A stretch of DNA of 40,166 bases from Clostridia bacterium (GTDB lineage Bacteria > Bacillota > Clostridia > Oscillospirales > Acutalibacteraceae), in assembly GCA_017410585.1 (NCBI GenBank), contig JAFQQM010000038.1:1-40166 (forward strand), given 5' to 3'. Both the position numbers and the translations under genes were made by a program. Under the pieces are notes generated by a model. The model ran no database searches. It was not told where the DNA came from and saw nothing but the letters and a program-made list of their open reading frames with translations. Of the stretch, positions 7,951-16,194 are shown piece after piece. How positions within the stretch are numbered: position 1 is the first letter of the stretch; each line of letters opens with the position of its first letter.

Positions 7951-8817
7951 TTATACAAACATCGTGCCGAGACCTTCACTGGTCAGCGTTTCAATGAGAA
8001 TGGAATGCGGAACGCGACCGTCGATGATAAACACCTTGTTCACGCCGCCGTGGATGGCATCGACACAGCATTGCACCTTCGGCAACATACCGCCGGAGAT
8101 GATCCCCTGCTCGATGAGCGCCGGTACTTCGTCTACCTTGACCAGCGGAATGAGCGAATCCGGATCGTCCTTATCCCGCAACAGACCGCTGATATCGGTC
8201 ATCGCGATCATACTCTCCGCCTTGAGGTTGGCGGCGATCGCCGCCGCGGCGGTATCGGCATTGATATTGTACACGTGGCCTTCGTTATCGTAGCCGACGG
8301 TGGATACCACCGGAATATAACCGTGTTCCAGCGTATCGCGGATGATATCGGCGTTGACCTCGTCGATCTCGCCGACGTAGCCGAGGCGTTCGTCCTTGGT
8401 ATGGGCGCGGATGAGGCCGCCGTCCACGCCGGACAGACCGATCGCCTTGCCGCCGATGCTTTCGATCTGCCGCACCAGCGATTTATTCACCTTGCCGGAC
8501 AGCACCATCTGCACGATGTCGGCGGTCTCCTCGTCGGTGACACGCAAGCCGTCCACAAAGCGGGATTCCTTCCCCACACGGGCGAGCATCTCGGAAATCT
8601 CCGGACCGCCGCCATGGACCAGCACCACCTTGACGCCGACCAGCGACAGCAGTACCACGTCACGCATGACCGCGTTTTTCAGTTCTTCGTTGACCATCGC
8701 GTTACCGCCGTACTTGACCACGATGATCTTACCGGTATACTGCTGAATATACGGCAGGGCGTGGACCAGCACGCGAGCGCGCTGGGCGTTATTGAGTTTG
8801 ACGTTTTGAAATTCCAT
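7951..8817 (-). CDS. argB: acetylglutamate kinase
   Basis: A 288-residue amino-acid-kinase-fold enzyme phosphorylating N-acetylglutamate. KIIVVKYGGNAM (about 30-41) and VLVHGGGPEI (about 66-75) are the ATP and substrate glycine-rich loops, and VYNINADTAAAAIA is the conserved ATP-site segment. The N-terminal 25 residues form the helix that in arginine-inhibited hexameric NAGKs mediates feedback control; its presence suggests, without proving, arginine inhibition. Lies 14 nt after argJ and 10 nt before argD. Confidence 0.97.
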   Translation of the reverse strand: MEFQNVKLNNAQRARVLVHALPYIQQYTGKIIVVKYGGNAMVNEELKNAVMRDVVLLSLVGVKVVLVHGGGPEISEMLARVGKESRFVDGLRVTDEETADIVQMVLSGKVNKSLVRQIESIGGKAIGLSGVDGGLIRAHTKDERLGYVGEIDEVNADIIRDTLEHGYIPVVSTVGYDNEGHVYNINADTAAAAIAANLKAESMIAMTDISGLLRDKDDPDSLIPLVKVDEVPALIEQGIISGGMLPKVQCCVDAIHGGVNKVFIIDGRVPHSILIETLTSEGLGTMFV

Positions 8818-8831
8818 ACTGTTTTCTCCTA

Positions 8832-10049
8832 TCAGGTGCGGTAGTCGCCGTTGATCTTGACGTAATCGTAGGTCAGATCACAGCCAAAGGCGGTGGCGGA
8901 CTCCGTTCCTTCGTTCAAGGTGATATCAATGATAATCTCGTCTTCCAGCAGGATGGTCTTGGCCAGTTGCTCCGAGAAGGGAACGCCGGCACCGTTTTGG
9001 CAGACGGTAATACGGCCCTTGCGGGAAGCAAAGGATACGTCGATCTTGGTGACGTCCACCGCCGCGCCGCTGTAACCGATGGCACACAGCACACGACCCC
9101 AGTTGGCATCCGCACCGAACATCGCCGCCTTAAGCAGCGACGAGCAGACGACCGCTTTGGCGACCGTCTTGGCGGTCAGCAGGGTGGCCGCGCCGCTGAC
9201 GCGGCATTCCAGCAGTTTGGTGGCGCCTTCGCCGTCCTTGGCGATGCAACGGCACAGATAGGTGGTGACGGTGGCAAGAGCCTCCGCAAAAGCGGCGAGG
9301 TCCTCCCCTTCGCCGGTGATCACGGGGTTGCCGGCGCGGCCGTTGGCCAGCACCGCCACCGTGTCGTTGGTGGAGGTATCGCCGTCCACGCTGACCATAT
9401 TAAACGAATTCTGCACGTCGCCGCGAAGCAAGCGGTCAAGCAACGACGGCTCAATGGCGGCGTCGGTGGTGATAAACACCAGCATAGTCGCCATATTCGG
9501 GTGGATCATACCGCTCCCCTTGGCAATGCCGCCCATCTTGCAGGTCTTGCCGCCGACGGTAAATTCCACCGCGATTTCTTTGAGGCGGGTGTCGGTGGTC
9601 ATAATACCCTCCGCCGCACGCTGACTGCCGTCAGCCGACAGGTCGGCGACCAGCGCCGCCATCCCGTTTTGGATCGGGGTGATATCCAGCGGTTGGCCGA
9701 TGACGCCGGTGGATGCCACCACCACGTCGGATGCGGGAATACCGGTGGCCTGCTCGACCAGCGCGCACATCTTCTCTGCCACCTCCATGCCGTCGGCGTT
9801 GCAGGTGTTGGCGTTACCGCTGTTGCAGATGATCGCCTGCGCTTGGCCGTCAGCGATATTTTTCTTGGTCACCTCAATGGGTGCGCCCTTCACCAGATTG
9901 GTGGTATACACCGCCGCCGCGGCACAGGGAGTGTCACTGAGAATGAGCGCGAGATCGCGCTTGCTTTTATTCTTGCGGACGCCGCAATGCACGCCCGCCG
10001 CCGTAAAGCCGATGGGGGCGCAGACGCCGCCGTTGATAGTTTTGATCAT
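8832..10049 (-). CDS. argJ: bifunctional glutamate N-acetyltransferase / ornithine acetyltransferase
   Basis: A 405-residue ArgJ of normal length. It recycles the acetyl group from acetylornithine to glutamate and, if bifunctional, also primes the cycle from acetyl-CoA. The self-cleavage site is HPNMA-TMLVF: Thr188 becomes the N-terminal nucleophile of the beta chain. CNSGNANTCN and ASTGVIGQPL (oxyanion hole) are present. No argA or argE lies in the window. The ATG is 3 nt after the argC stop, so coupling is likely. Confidence 0.97.
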   Translation of the reverse strand: MIKTINGGVCAPIGFTAAGVHCGVRKNKSKRDLALILSDTPCAAAAVYTTNLVKGAPIEVTKKNIADGQAQAIICNSGNANTCNADGMEVAEKMCALVEQATGIPASDVVVASTGVIGQPLDITPIQNGMAALVADLSADGSQRAAEGIMTTDTRLKEIAVEFTVGGKTCKMGGIAKGSGMIHPNMATMLVFITTDAAIEPSLLDRLLRGDVQNSFNMVSVDGDTSTNDTVAVLANGRAGNPVITGEGEDLAAFAEALATVTTYLCRCIAKDGEGATKLLECRVSGAATLLTAKTVAKAVVCSSLLKAAMFGADANWGRVLCAIGYSGAAVDVTKIDVSFASRKGRITVCQNGAGVPFSEQLAKTILLEDEIIIDITLNEGTESATAFGCDLTYDYVKINGDYRT

Positions 10050-10052
10050 GGG

Positions 10053-10991
10053 TCATTCCTCCACACACAGGCCGGTCGTTTCGTCCAGACCGAGCGCGAT
10101 ATTCATACATTGCACCGCCGCACCGGAGGCGCCTTTCCCGAGGTTATCAAAGCGGGAAGCGACCACCAGACGGTCATCGTTACCGTACACGTAGATCTCC
10201 ATACCGTCCCAACCGGCGCGATTGTTTGAGCCGAGCATCGGGGCGGTGCATTCCGGCATAACACGGACCAGTTTGCTCCCCGCATAGTGCGAGGCAAACC
10301 GTTCGCGCAGTTCGGACACGCTGATACGGCGAGAGAAGAGTTCCACCGGCAACGGCAGGGAGACCACCATACCGCAGGGGTAATCGGCCACGATCGGGCA
10401 GAAGACCGGCGGACGGGACAGGCCGGGGATACGTTGCATCTCCGGCAGGTGCTTATGCTGTTGAGTCAGCCCGTACTGACGCGGCGAGGACAGTTCCGCC
10501 TCGCGGGTGTCGTCCTCATACTGGGCGATCATCTTTTTACCGCCGCCGCTATAGCCGGTCACCGAGAAGCAGGAGAGCGGCGCATCCGCCGGCAACAGAC
10601 CGCTTTTGACCAGCGGATACGCCAGCGAGACAAAACCGCCGGCGTGACAGCCCGGCACGGCGATGCGGCGGCTGGTTCGGAGTGCCTCGCGGTGGGCGGC
10701 AGACAGTTCCGGAAAGCCGTAATCCCAATCGGGCAAGGTGCGGTGGGCGGTCGACGTGTCGATGACGATGGTGTGATCGTTATCCACCAACGACACCGAT
10801 TCTCTGGCCGCCGCATCCGGCAGGCACAAAAACGCCACGTCGGCGGCATTGATCGCCTCTTTGCGGGCGGCAGGGTCTTTCCGCTTGTCCTCCGGCAACA
10901 CGATGACCCGCAGGTCGTCACGCGCCGCAAAGCGTTCAAAAATACGCAGGCCGGTCGTCCCCTCCCGACCGTCGATGAATACGGTTTTCAT
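10053..10991 (-). CDS. argC: N-acetyl-gamma-glutamyl-phosphate reductase, short (type 2) form
   Basis: A 312-residue enzyme reducing acetylglutamyl phosphate to the semialdehyde with NADPH. It begins with a DGREGTTGL nucleotide loop (7-15) and has the catalytic Cys115 in VPGCHAGGF, the pattern of the shorter type 2 ArgC. Start MKTVFIDG is placed 12 nt behind AAAGGA; the ATG four codons earlier (11003) is directly against that site and the 11048 start lies within the operator region. First gene of argCJBDF-Nudix, behind an ArgR-type control region. Confidence 0.93.
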   Translation of the reverse strand: MKTVFIDGREGTTGLRIFERFAARDDLRVIVLPEDKRKDPAARKEAINAADVAFLCLPDAAARESVSLVDNDHTIVIDTSTAHRTLPDWDYGFPELSAAHREALRTSRRIAVPGCHAGGFVSLAYPLVKSGLLPADAPLSCFSVTGYSGGGKKMIAQYEDDTREAELSSPRQYGLTQQHKHLPEMQRIPGLSRPPVFCPIVADYPCGMVVSLPLPVELFSRRISVSELRERFASHYAGSKLVRVMPECTAPMLGSNNRAGWDGMEIYVYGNDDRLVVASRFDNLGKGASGAAVQCMNIALGLDETTGLCVEE

Positions 10992-11010
10992 ACGAATGCT
11001 CATTCCTTTT

Positions 11011-11022
11011 GCATATTTATGC
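11011..11022 (-). promoter_or_regulatory. ARG-box-like operator, proximal
   Basis: GCATA-AA-TATGC on the minus strand, shaped like the ArgR consensus TGNATAWWWATNCA. Its centre lies 22 bp from the distal box (about two helical turns), as in paired ArgR operators. Confidence 0.6.
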
Positions 11023-11028
11023 GTTATA

Positions 11029-11048
11029 TTGTGTATATTTATACACAA
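11029..11048 (-). promoter_or_regulatory. ARG-box-like operator, distal
   Basis: TTGTGTATA-AA-TATACACAA has perfect 9-bp arms. It lies 24 bp downstream of the -10, between the likely transcription start and argC. Probable ArgR/AhrC hexamer site for arginine-dependent repression; argR itself is not in the window. Confidence 0.68.
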
Positions 11049-11071
11049 CTCGATACAAACTCACGCATACT

Positions 11072-11099
11072 ATTATACTATTATTTAAGGAAAAGTCAA
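11072..11099 (-). promoter_or_regulatory. arg operon promoter
   Basis: On the minus strand TTGACT (11099-11094), 16-bp spacer, TATAAT (11077-11072). The leader runs about 75 nt to argC and contains both operator palindromes. Confidence 0.8.
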
Positions 11100-11177
11100 C
11101 GATGTTTCTGAAAAAATATGCAAATTCTATGCACAATCTTTCTGCCTGCCACCCGTATGGATTTTGTGGAAAATGAC

Positions 11178-11205
11178 AAGCGACGAGGGTTTCCCCTCGC
11201 CGCTT
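11178..11205 (-). terminator. hairpin after the 5'-nucleotidase gene
   Basis: On the minus strand AAGCGGCGAGGG-GAAA-CCCTCGTCGCTT: a 12-bp stem with one G-T pair and a GAAA tetraloop, 20 nt past the stop. The T tract that follows (GTCATTTTCC) is weak. The rest of 11100-11225 holds only the arg promoter edge. Confidence 0.6.
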
Positions 11206-11225
11206 GAAATGGGCTGTATGCGATT

Positions 11226-14200
11226 TTATTCCAGACCGCCGGCCTTGACGTACTCCGCCAAGAAATCGCGGGCGTAGGTCTCTGCCGGATCGTAGGTGTC
11301 GATCACCGTCAGGTTGTTATCCGCATAGGTGGAATTGTAGGTATCCACCACGACGTAGTAGGTGGCTTCCGGATCGATGTTTTCGCGCAGGTTTTCACCG
11401 TATTCTTCATAATACAACACGTAGCCGCTGTTTTCATAGAAGCGGGTAAGCAGGTCGGCACCCGAAATACTGCAGAGTTGCAGGGCGTTATCGAACGGGA
11501 ACAGCATCAACAGTTTGGCGTAGTTGACGTCACCGGCGCGCAGGACGTACGGACTGCGGATACTCAAATAGCCGCCGCCCAGCGCGATATCGTACTGCTC
11601 GCCCCATTGCTCCATACCGGCCTCGTAGTACAGTTTGGCGACCAGTTCTTTCAGTTCCTGAGAGTCGCGGTCGGCGCTGTTGGTACCGATCACTTCGTAC
11701 ACGAAACCGACCGTGTCGTCGTATTTTTCCATCAGTTCGTCCACGATGGGATCGTCGTTTAAGTGGGCGTAAGTGGAGGGATCGACGATGGAAGCGGTTT
11801 GGACCCATTTGCTGTCGTTGGCAATATTGACCGCCATCTCCACGTGGGACAGGCCGCTGTTGTCGCCGCCGCCTTGCAGGTGGAAGACACCTTCGTCATC
11901 GGTATAAATATACTGTTGGTGGGTGTGGGCTTCGAACACCAGATCGACGTAACCTTCGGACAGCACGCCGTCATAGTAACTCGCCATATCCTCGTCGGTC
12001 AGCGAACCGGTAAAGGAACCGTTAAAGCCGTCGTGCAACGTGTACACAATCACGTCCGCCCCCGCTTCACGCAACCGGTCGGATTCGGCCTTGACCAAGG
12101 CGGTCAGTTCGTCACCGACCTTGAAATAGACGTCCTCGACCTTATCCGCCGAGATGGAACTGTAGCAATCGCCGATAGCACCGATGATACCGATCTGCAG
12201 GCCTTCGCGTTCGATCAAAACAGACGTGCCGGCGTAGTCGGCCCGTTCATTGGTCGCTACGTCGTAGACGTTGATCGCCAGATACGGGAAATCCGCGATA
12301 GCGGCGTTGCTTTCGATGGCTTCTCTGCCCCAGTCGTATTCGTGGTTACCGAGGGTCATCGCATCAAAGGACAGCGAATTCATCCATTCGGTGATGATCG
12401 CGCCTTGCGTGAGATTGGATTCGGGACTGCCCTGCCACATATCGCCGCTGGACAGCAGTACCATCGCCTCGTCAGTAGCTTGGGCGTTCTTAAAGTAGGT
12501 AGTCATCTCGTCCACGCCGAATTGCTCATCGGTATCCTCAAACTTACCGTGCAGGTCGTTGAGCGCATAGAAGTCGATGATGACCACCACGTAACCGTCG
12601 CACAGGTCACAGTAGTTGTCATTGTCGGCATCGACGTGCGTGCAATCCTCATCCAATTCCGGCGGAACAAATTTCTCTACCGCATCCAGCGTACAGCCTT
12701 GCGCAAATTCCACCAGACCGGTCTCGCTTTGGTTATCGTAGTTGATGAGGTTACCGGTGACAGTAATGACATCACCGGTGGCCAGCGTTTCCGCGCCATC
12801 TCCCTTCAAGCGGTAGCACATAACGGGTTTGTCCGCCTTCCCCTCCACCTCGATGGTGACGGTGATATTCCCGTAGGTGGGGTTATAGGCGGTATTGACC
12901 GACAGCACCGTTCCGGTCAGCGTGTAGATGCCCAGTTCGGTGCCTACCATCAAGTCATAGGCGGCATCGACGATCTCCGCATCGGTCGGTCGCTGTGCCG
13001 ACGAAAGCGCGAACGCCATCGGGAACTGGGTGACACCGCTGCTGGTTTCGGTATAATACGATTTATACGACAGCGAGATCGTAGCATACGTGTTGTAGGT
13101 GCCGACCGCAAAGTCGGTGCCGCCGATGTTGGTGCACCAGACATTCAGCGCCGCATCGTACGAGAAGACGGTAGTCGCACCCGAGGTATAGGACAGCGCG
13201 TTGGGACCGGTGGTGGCGGTCACGTACTGTTTGACCGAATCTACGTAGGTGTAGATATAATAGCCACCGTCGGTTTTTTCCACATAGAAATCGGGAGCGT
13301 GCGGCGAGAACGGGATGGCTTTCAGATAGCGGGCGCTATCCACCGTGTGGGTGACGTACAGCGTATCGGACAGATTCTTCTGATCGACCGACAGTTTATA
13401 GGCAAAGCCTTCCAGCGGTGCTGTACCGTCGATGGCATCCACATAACGGGAATACAGTACGATGGTACGCATCAAGTGTTGAAACGGCTCCGAATAGTCC
13501 CCTTCGATGACCGTTTTGGCGAAGGACAACACGCTGAAAGCGTAGGTAGCATCCTCCACCGCCAGTTCAAAAACGGTGGACAGGTTGGCGGCATCGATTC
13601 CGCTCAGTTCACGGTACCAGCCGACCGAGGCAGCCGTACCGCCCTCCACCTCGCCCTCAAAATAGAGGCGGACGCCGACCGTATCGCGGAGTAACAGAGT
13701 GGCACCGAGGTAGTTCTCCAGACCGTTTTCCGCCGTCAGCGACGGCAGGTCAGCCGTATTCACAGCCGCCAGTTCCTCTGCCGTATACGCGCAATCGGCG
13801 TTGGCGAGGTCGTCGGTGCGATAATTAAAATACAACTGCGCGGCGGCACCGTAGTTAAGCATGGCTCTGGCAACGTCTTTGTGGTAGCCAAGAAAGTCTC
13901 CTGCTATCAAATAGGAAGCATACTCCGCCACCGTATAGGTTTTCGTGTCATGTACCGTCTCGTCACCGTCGCACAAAGTGGCTACGATGGGGGCGGTCAT
14001 CTGCTTGGCAGACACCTTCACCGTGGCGGTATACGTATCGCCGTCGGCGGTCAGCGGCACGGTGGCAGTCTTGCCGTCGACGTCAAAAGAAACGGTAAGC
14101 GTTTCCGGCAGCAGTGCAGAAGGAACCGACAGCACGAACGTAACATCCAATTCATCCCCCAACGTTACATAGGAGCCGACGAAGGATGCGCGTCCGGCAT

Positions 14201-14288
14201 CATCGGCCGCCACCGCAGACAGCGGCAGACAACCAAGTAATAACACCGCGGACAATAGGATAGATAACCATTTTTGACAAGACTTCAC
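11226..14288 (-). CDS. large secreted 5'-nucleotidase / metallophosphatase mosaic protein
   Basis: A 1020-residue exported protein. Signal peptide 1-28 (basic start, LLSAVLLLGC, SAVAA cleavage). Residues 30-300 form an N-terminal region with LNYGAAAQLYFNYRTDDLAN, a module I recall from other Clostridia surface proteins; 300-435 is unassigned beta-rich sequence; 445-535 is OB-fold-like (TLTGTVLSVN...VITVTGNL); then a CTHVDADNDNYCDLCD Cys/Asp linker (549-564). The catalytic part starts at about 568: NDLHGKFE (577-584), GDMWQGS (615-621), GNHEYDWG (647-654), HTH (788-790), with a 5'-nucleotidase C-terminal domain about 860-1000. All metal-ligand motifs are present. No sorting motif or SLH domain. 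Starts at GTG, 10 nt after AAAGGAG. Confidence 0.9.
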   Translation of the reverse strand: MKSCQKWLSILLSAVLLLGCLPLSAVAADDAGRASFVGSYVTLGDELDVTFVLSVPSALLPETLTVSFDVDGKTATVPLTADGDTYTATVKVSAKQMTAPIVATLCDGDETVHDTKTYTVAEYASYLIAGDFLGYHKDVARAMLNYGAAAQLYFNYRTDDLANADCAYTAEELAAVNTADLPSLTAENGLENYLGATLLLRDTVGVRLYFEGEVEGGTAASVGWYRELSGIDAANLSTVFELAVEDATYAFSVLSFAKTVIEGDYSEPFQHLMRTIVLYSRYVDAIDGTAPLEGFAYKLSVDQKNLSDTLYVTHTVDSARYLKAIPFSPHAPDFYVEKTDGGYYIYTYVDSVKQYVTATTGPNALSYTSGATTVFSYDAALNVWCTNIGGTDFAVGTYNTYATISLSYKSYYTETSSGVTQFPMAFALSSAQRPTDAEIVDAAYDLMVGTELGIYTLTGTVLSVNTAYNPTYGNITVTIEVEGKADKPVMCYRLKGDGAETLATGDVITVTGNLINYDNQSETGLVEFAQGCTLDAVEKFVPPELDEDCTHVDADNDNYCDLCDGYVVVIIDFYALNDLHGKFEDTDEQFGVDEMTTYFKNAQATDEAMVLLSSGDMWQGSPESNLTQGAIITEWMNSLSFDAMTLGNHEYDWGREAIESNAAIADFPYLAINVYDVATNERADYAGTSVLIEREGLQIGIIGAIGDCYSSISADKVEDVYFKVGDELTALVKAESDRLREAGADVIVYTLHDGFNGSFTGSLTDEDMASYYDGVLSEGYVDLVFEAHTHQQYIYTDDEGVFHLQGGGDNSGLSHVEMAVNIANDSKWVQTASIVDPSTYAHLNDDPIVDELMEKYDDTVGFVYEVIGTNSADRDSQELKELVAKLYYEAGMEQWGEQYDIALGGGYLSIRSPYVLRAGDVNYAKLLMLFPFDNALQLCSISGADLLTRFYENSGYVLYYEEYGENLRENIDPEATYYVVVDTYNSTYADNNLTVIDTYDPAETYARDFLAEYVKAGGLE

Positions 14289-14328
14289 GAACAGACACTC
14301 CTTTCATTTATAAAACATATAAGCATAT

Positions 14329-14360
14329 CCCCCTCCCCGCGAAAAAACGCAGGGAGAGGG
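14329..14360 (-). terminator. hairpin between nahK and the nucleotidase gene
   Basis: On the minus strand CCCTCTCCCTGCG-TTTTTT-CGCGGGGAGGGGG forms a 13-bp stem with two G-T pairs. It is probably the nahK terminator, although no T run follows on that strand. No convincing separate promoter for the nucleotidase is visible; AT-rich TATAAA/TATATG sequences follow the hairpin. Confidence 0.5.
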
Positions 14361-14418
14361 TACTTATATTTTTAACGAATATGATCACCACAAGGCAGAA
14401 ACGGGCAATGGCGGGCGT

Positions 14419-15546
14419 TTATTTGCCGGTGTATTTTTGGACGAGTTTGGCGATGATCGCCTGCATCTCTTCCATCTTCTCCTCGTCCTCCTGCACCAGT
14501 TTGAACTGGGTGCGGGCGCGAAGGAGGTTATGCTCCGAGTGGGAAATTTTAAAGTAAGTATCGCCGTTTAAGTAATCGGTGAGAAAGCGGATACCGCATT
14601 CCAGCGTCATCAGTTTGGCGGAAAACGGCAGTAGTTCGATCTCCAGCGGGGTAAAGGCCGCGCCGGCAGTCTCCAGATAGCCGTCCGCAAATGCCTCAAA
14701 CAGTTCCAGATCGAGGTGGACTTTGGAGAGATCTTCCTCATCCTCCAAGGCGGTGGAAGCACCGAAGCGGATACTGTCGCCAAAGTCGTACAGCGCCGAA
14801 CCGGGCATAACCGTGTCAAGATCGACCACACAGACGGCGTTATTATCCGCATCCATCAGCACGTTATTGAGTTTGGTGTCGTTGTGGGTAACGCGAAGCG
14901 GGATCTCACCGGCAATGATGCGGTTTTGAATGAGGTAGGTCTCCTTCCGGCGGGCGCGGACAAACGCGATCTCCTCTTGCACGTTGGCGGCGCGGCCGAC
15001 CAAGTCGCGCGCTACCGCCGCCTCAAAATCCATATAGCGGCTACCGGTATCGTGGAAGTGCGGGATGGTCTCGTTTAAGGTGTAAGCCGGAAAATCCGCC
15101 AACTGCGCCTGAAAGCGGCCGAAGCCGCGGGCGGCGTTACGGAAGACGTCGGGACAGTCGACGATGTCGTAGGTCACGCAATCGTCAATAAACGGGTACA
15201 TCCGCCAATAACTGCCGTAAGCATCCTTGACGTAACGGTGTTCTCCCGTGCGATCGGGCAACATATGCAACGTGCCGCGTTCCGCATCCTTCCCCTCCGC
15301 ACGCAGTTTGCGGCGGATATGGGCGGTGATATTCTGGATATTTTCCATCAGTTCATCCGGATTGCGGAAGACCGAGGTGTTGATCTGTTGCAACGTGTAC
15401 TGTTTTTCCTCGCCGCCATCGGTCATCGTGACGATGTAGGTGCGGTTGATATGGCCGCTACCAAACGGCAGAATTTGCTTGATCTTACCTTTGACACGGA
15501 AGCGGCATACCACCGATTCCATCTGTTGCTCGAGCAACTGACTCAT
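14419..15546 (-). CDS. nahK: N-acetylhexosamine 1-kinase homologue (APH-fold phosphotransferase)
   Basis: A 375-residue aminoglycoside-phosphotransferase-fold kinase. The order of motifs follows Bifidobacterium NahK as I remember it: GSGHINRTYIV, LQQINTSVF, HFHDT, RVTHNDTKLNN with catalytic Asp223, VVDLDTVMPGS with metal-binding Asp242, FGDSIRFGASTALEDE and the C-terminal ECGIRFLTDYL. NahK phosphorylates GlcNAc/GalNAc at C1 in the lacto-N-biose pathway. No galacto-N-biose phosphorylase or transporter lies nearby, so substrate is by homology only. The start MSQLLEQQ has GGAGG 6 nt upstream; the longer frame runs into a terminator. It stands directly behind that hairpin with no room for a promoter. 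Confidence 0.82.
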   Translation of the reverse strand: MSQLLEQQMESVVCRFRVKGKIKQILPFGSGHINRTYIVTMTDGGEEKQYTLQQINTSVFRNPDELMENIQNITAHIRRKLRAEGKDAERGTLHMLPDRTGEHRYVKDAYGSYWRMYPFIDDCVTYDIVDCPDVFRNAARGFGRFQAQLADFPAYTLNETIPHFHDTGSRYMDFEAAVARDLVGRAANVQEEIAFVRARRKETYLIQNRIIAGEIPLRVTHNDTKLNNVLMDADNNAVCVVDLDTVMPGSALYDFGDSIRFGASTALEDEEDLSKVHLDLELFEAFADGYLETAGAAFTPLEIELLPFSAKLMTLECGIRFLTDYLNGDTYFKISHSEHNLLRARTQFKLVQEDEEKMEEMQAIIAKLVQKYTGK

Positions 15547-15561
15547 AGATATCCTCCATTC

Positions 15562-15588
15562 AAAAGAAGACCCGCAGAGCAGGTCTTC
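15562..15588 (-). terminator. terminator or attenuator just upstream of nahK
   Basis: On the minus strand GAAGACCTGC-TCT-GCGGGTCTTC (10 bp, one G-T) followed by TTTTG. It sits 5 nt past the Met8-like stop and only about 16 nt before the nahK start, so nahK depends on read-through or an unseen promoter. Confidence 0.82.
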
Positions 15589-15593
15589 GCACA

Positions 15594-16082
15594 TTATTGG
15601 TTTTTGGCGGCGTCCTTGGACTGCTGCCACAGGGTGGGCATTTGTTCTTTCAGGTATGCGCGCAGATTAGCCAGCGCGTGGCGGTTTTGCGGATCGCTGT
15701 AGGCGGCTACCACCACGTCATCGCACAGCACCGCCGCCGGCAGGCGGAAGGTACCGTAAGCCGCAGGGGCTTTGACGTTGACCGGAATACCGCGGGATTT
15801 GCATTCCACCGAAACGGCAACGTTGACCGACTCGGAATCGGTCGCAGCTACGCAAAGATAGGCATTGGCGCAATCTCCCCTGAAAAACTTACGCGGGATA
15901 TAGCGGATGCGCTTTTGCTGTTCCAATTCCTGAAGGCGGGGGTTAATGACGGGGCTGATCACCGTGACCTTGGCACCAAACTGCAAGAACATATCCGCGC
16001 ACAGCGAAGCATAATCGCCACCGCCGATAATGGTGCAATTGTTGTCATTCAGATCCAAAAAAAGCGGGAACCGGACATCCAT
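15594..16082 (-). CDS. degenerate Met8/CysG-N-like (precorrin-2 dehydrogenase family) protein
   Basis: A 162-residue protein resembling the NAD-binding half of siroheme synthase: FPLFLDLNDNNCTIIGGGDYA (5-25), FGAKVTVISP and YLCVAATDSESVN. Family enzymes oxidise precorrin-2 and insert iron. Here the conserved NVVDxP segment holding the catalytic Asp (Asp104 of Salmonella CysG) reads NVKAP, and the usual SSGGxSP motif is replaced by YSDPQNRHAL. Enzymatic function is doubtful; cofactor binding may persist. Start is the ATG 9 nt behind AAAGGGG. Own promoter and terminator. No other tetrapyrrole gene is in the window. Confidence 0.72.
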   Translation of the reverse strand: MDVRFPLFLDLNDNNCTIIGGGDYASLCADMFLQFGAKVTVISPVINPRLQELEQQKRIRYIPRKFFRGDCANAYLCVAATDSESVNVAVSVECKSRGIPVNVKAPAAYGTFRLPAAVLCDDVVVAAYSDPQNRHALANLRAYLKEQMPTLWQQSKDAAKNQ

Positions 16083-16146
16083 CGAAAGAGACCCCTTTCC
16101 GTGAAAAGTCCGCGGCTTGGTAACACGCCGCTATGGTGTACATTCC

Positions 16147-16175
16147 ATTATATACAAAAATAACCGAAAATGCAA
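16147..16175 (-). promoter_or_regulatory. promoter of the Met8-like gene
   Basis: On the minus strand TTGCAT (16175-16170), 17-bp spacer, TATAAT (16152-16147). Leader about 58 nt. Confidence 0.78.
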
Positions 16176-16194
16176 GAAAAATTACCAATTGTTA

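Noticed and set aside
8967..10229. 420-codon plus-strand open frame opposite argJ and argC
   Set aside because: Antisense frame across two conserved arg genes with no start signal; composition artefact.
11763..13694. 643-codon plus-strand open frame opposite the 5'-nucleotidase gene
   Set aside because: It is antisense to a clearly conserved enzyme, has no ribosome site or recognisable domain, and its His/Arg/Gln-rich composition is typical of a complement-frame shadow in GC-rich DNA.
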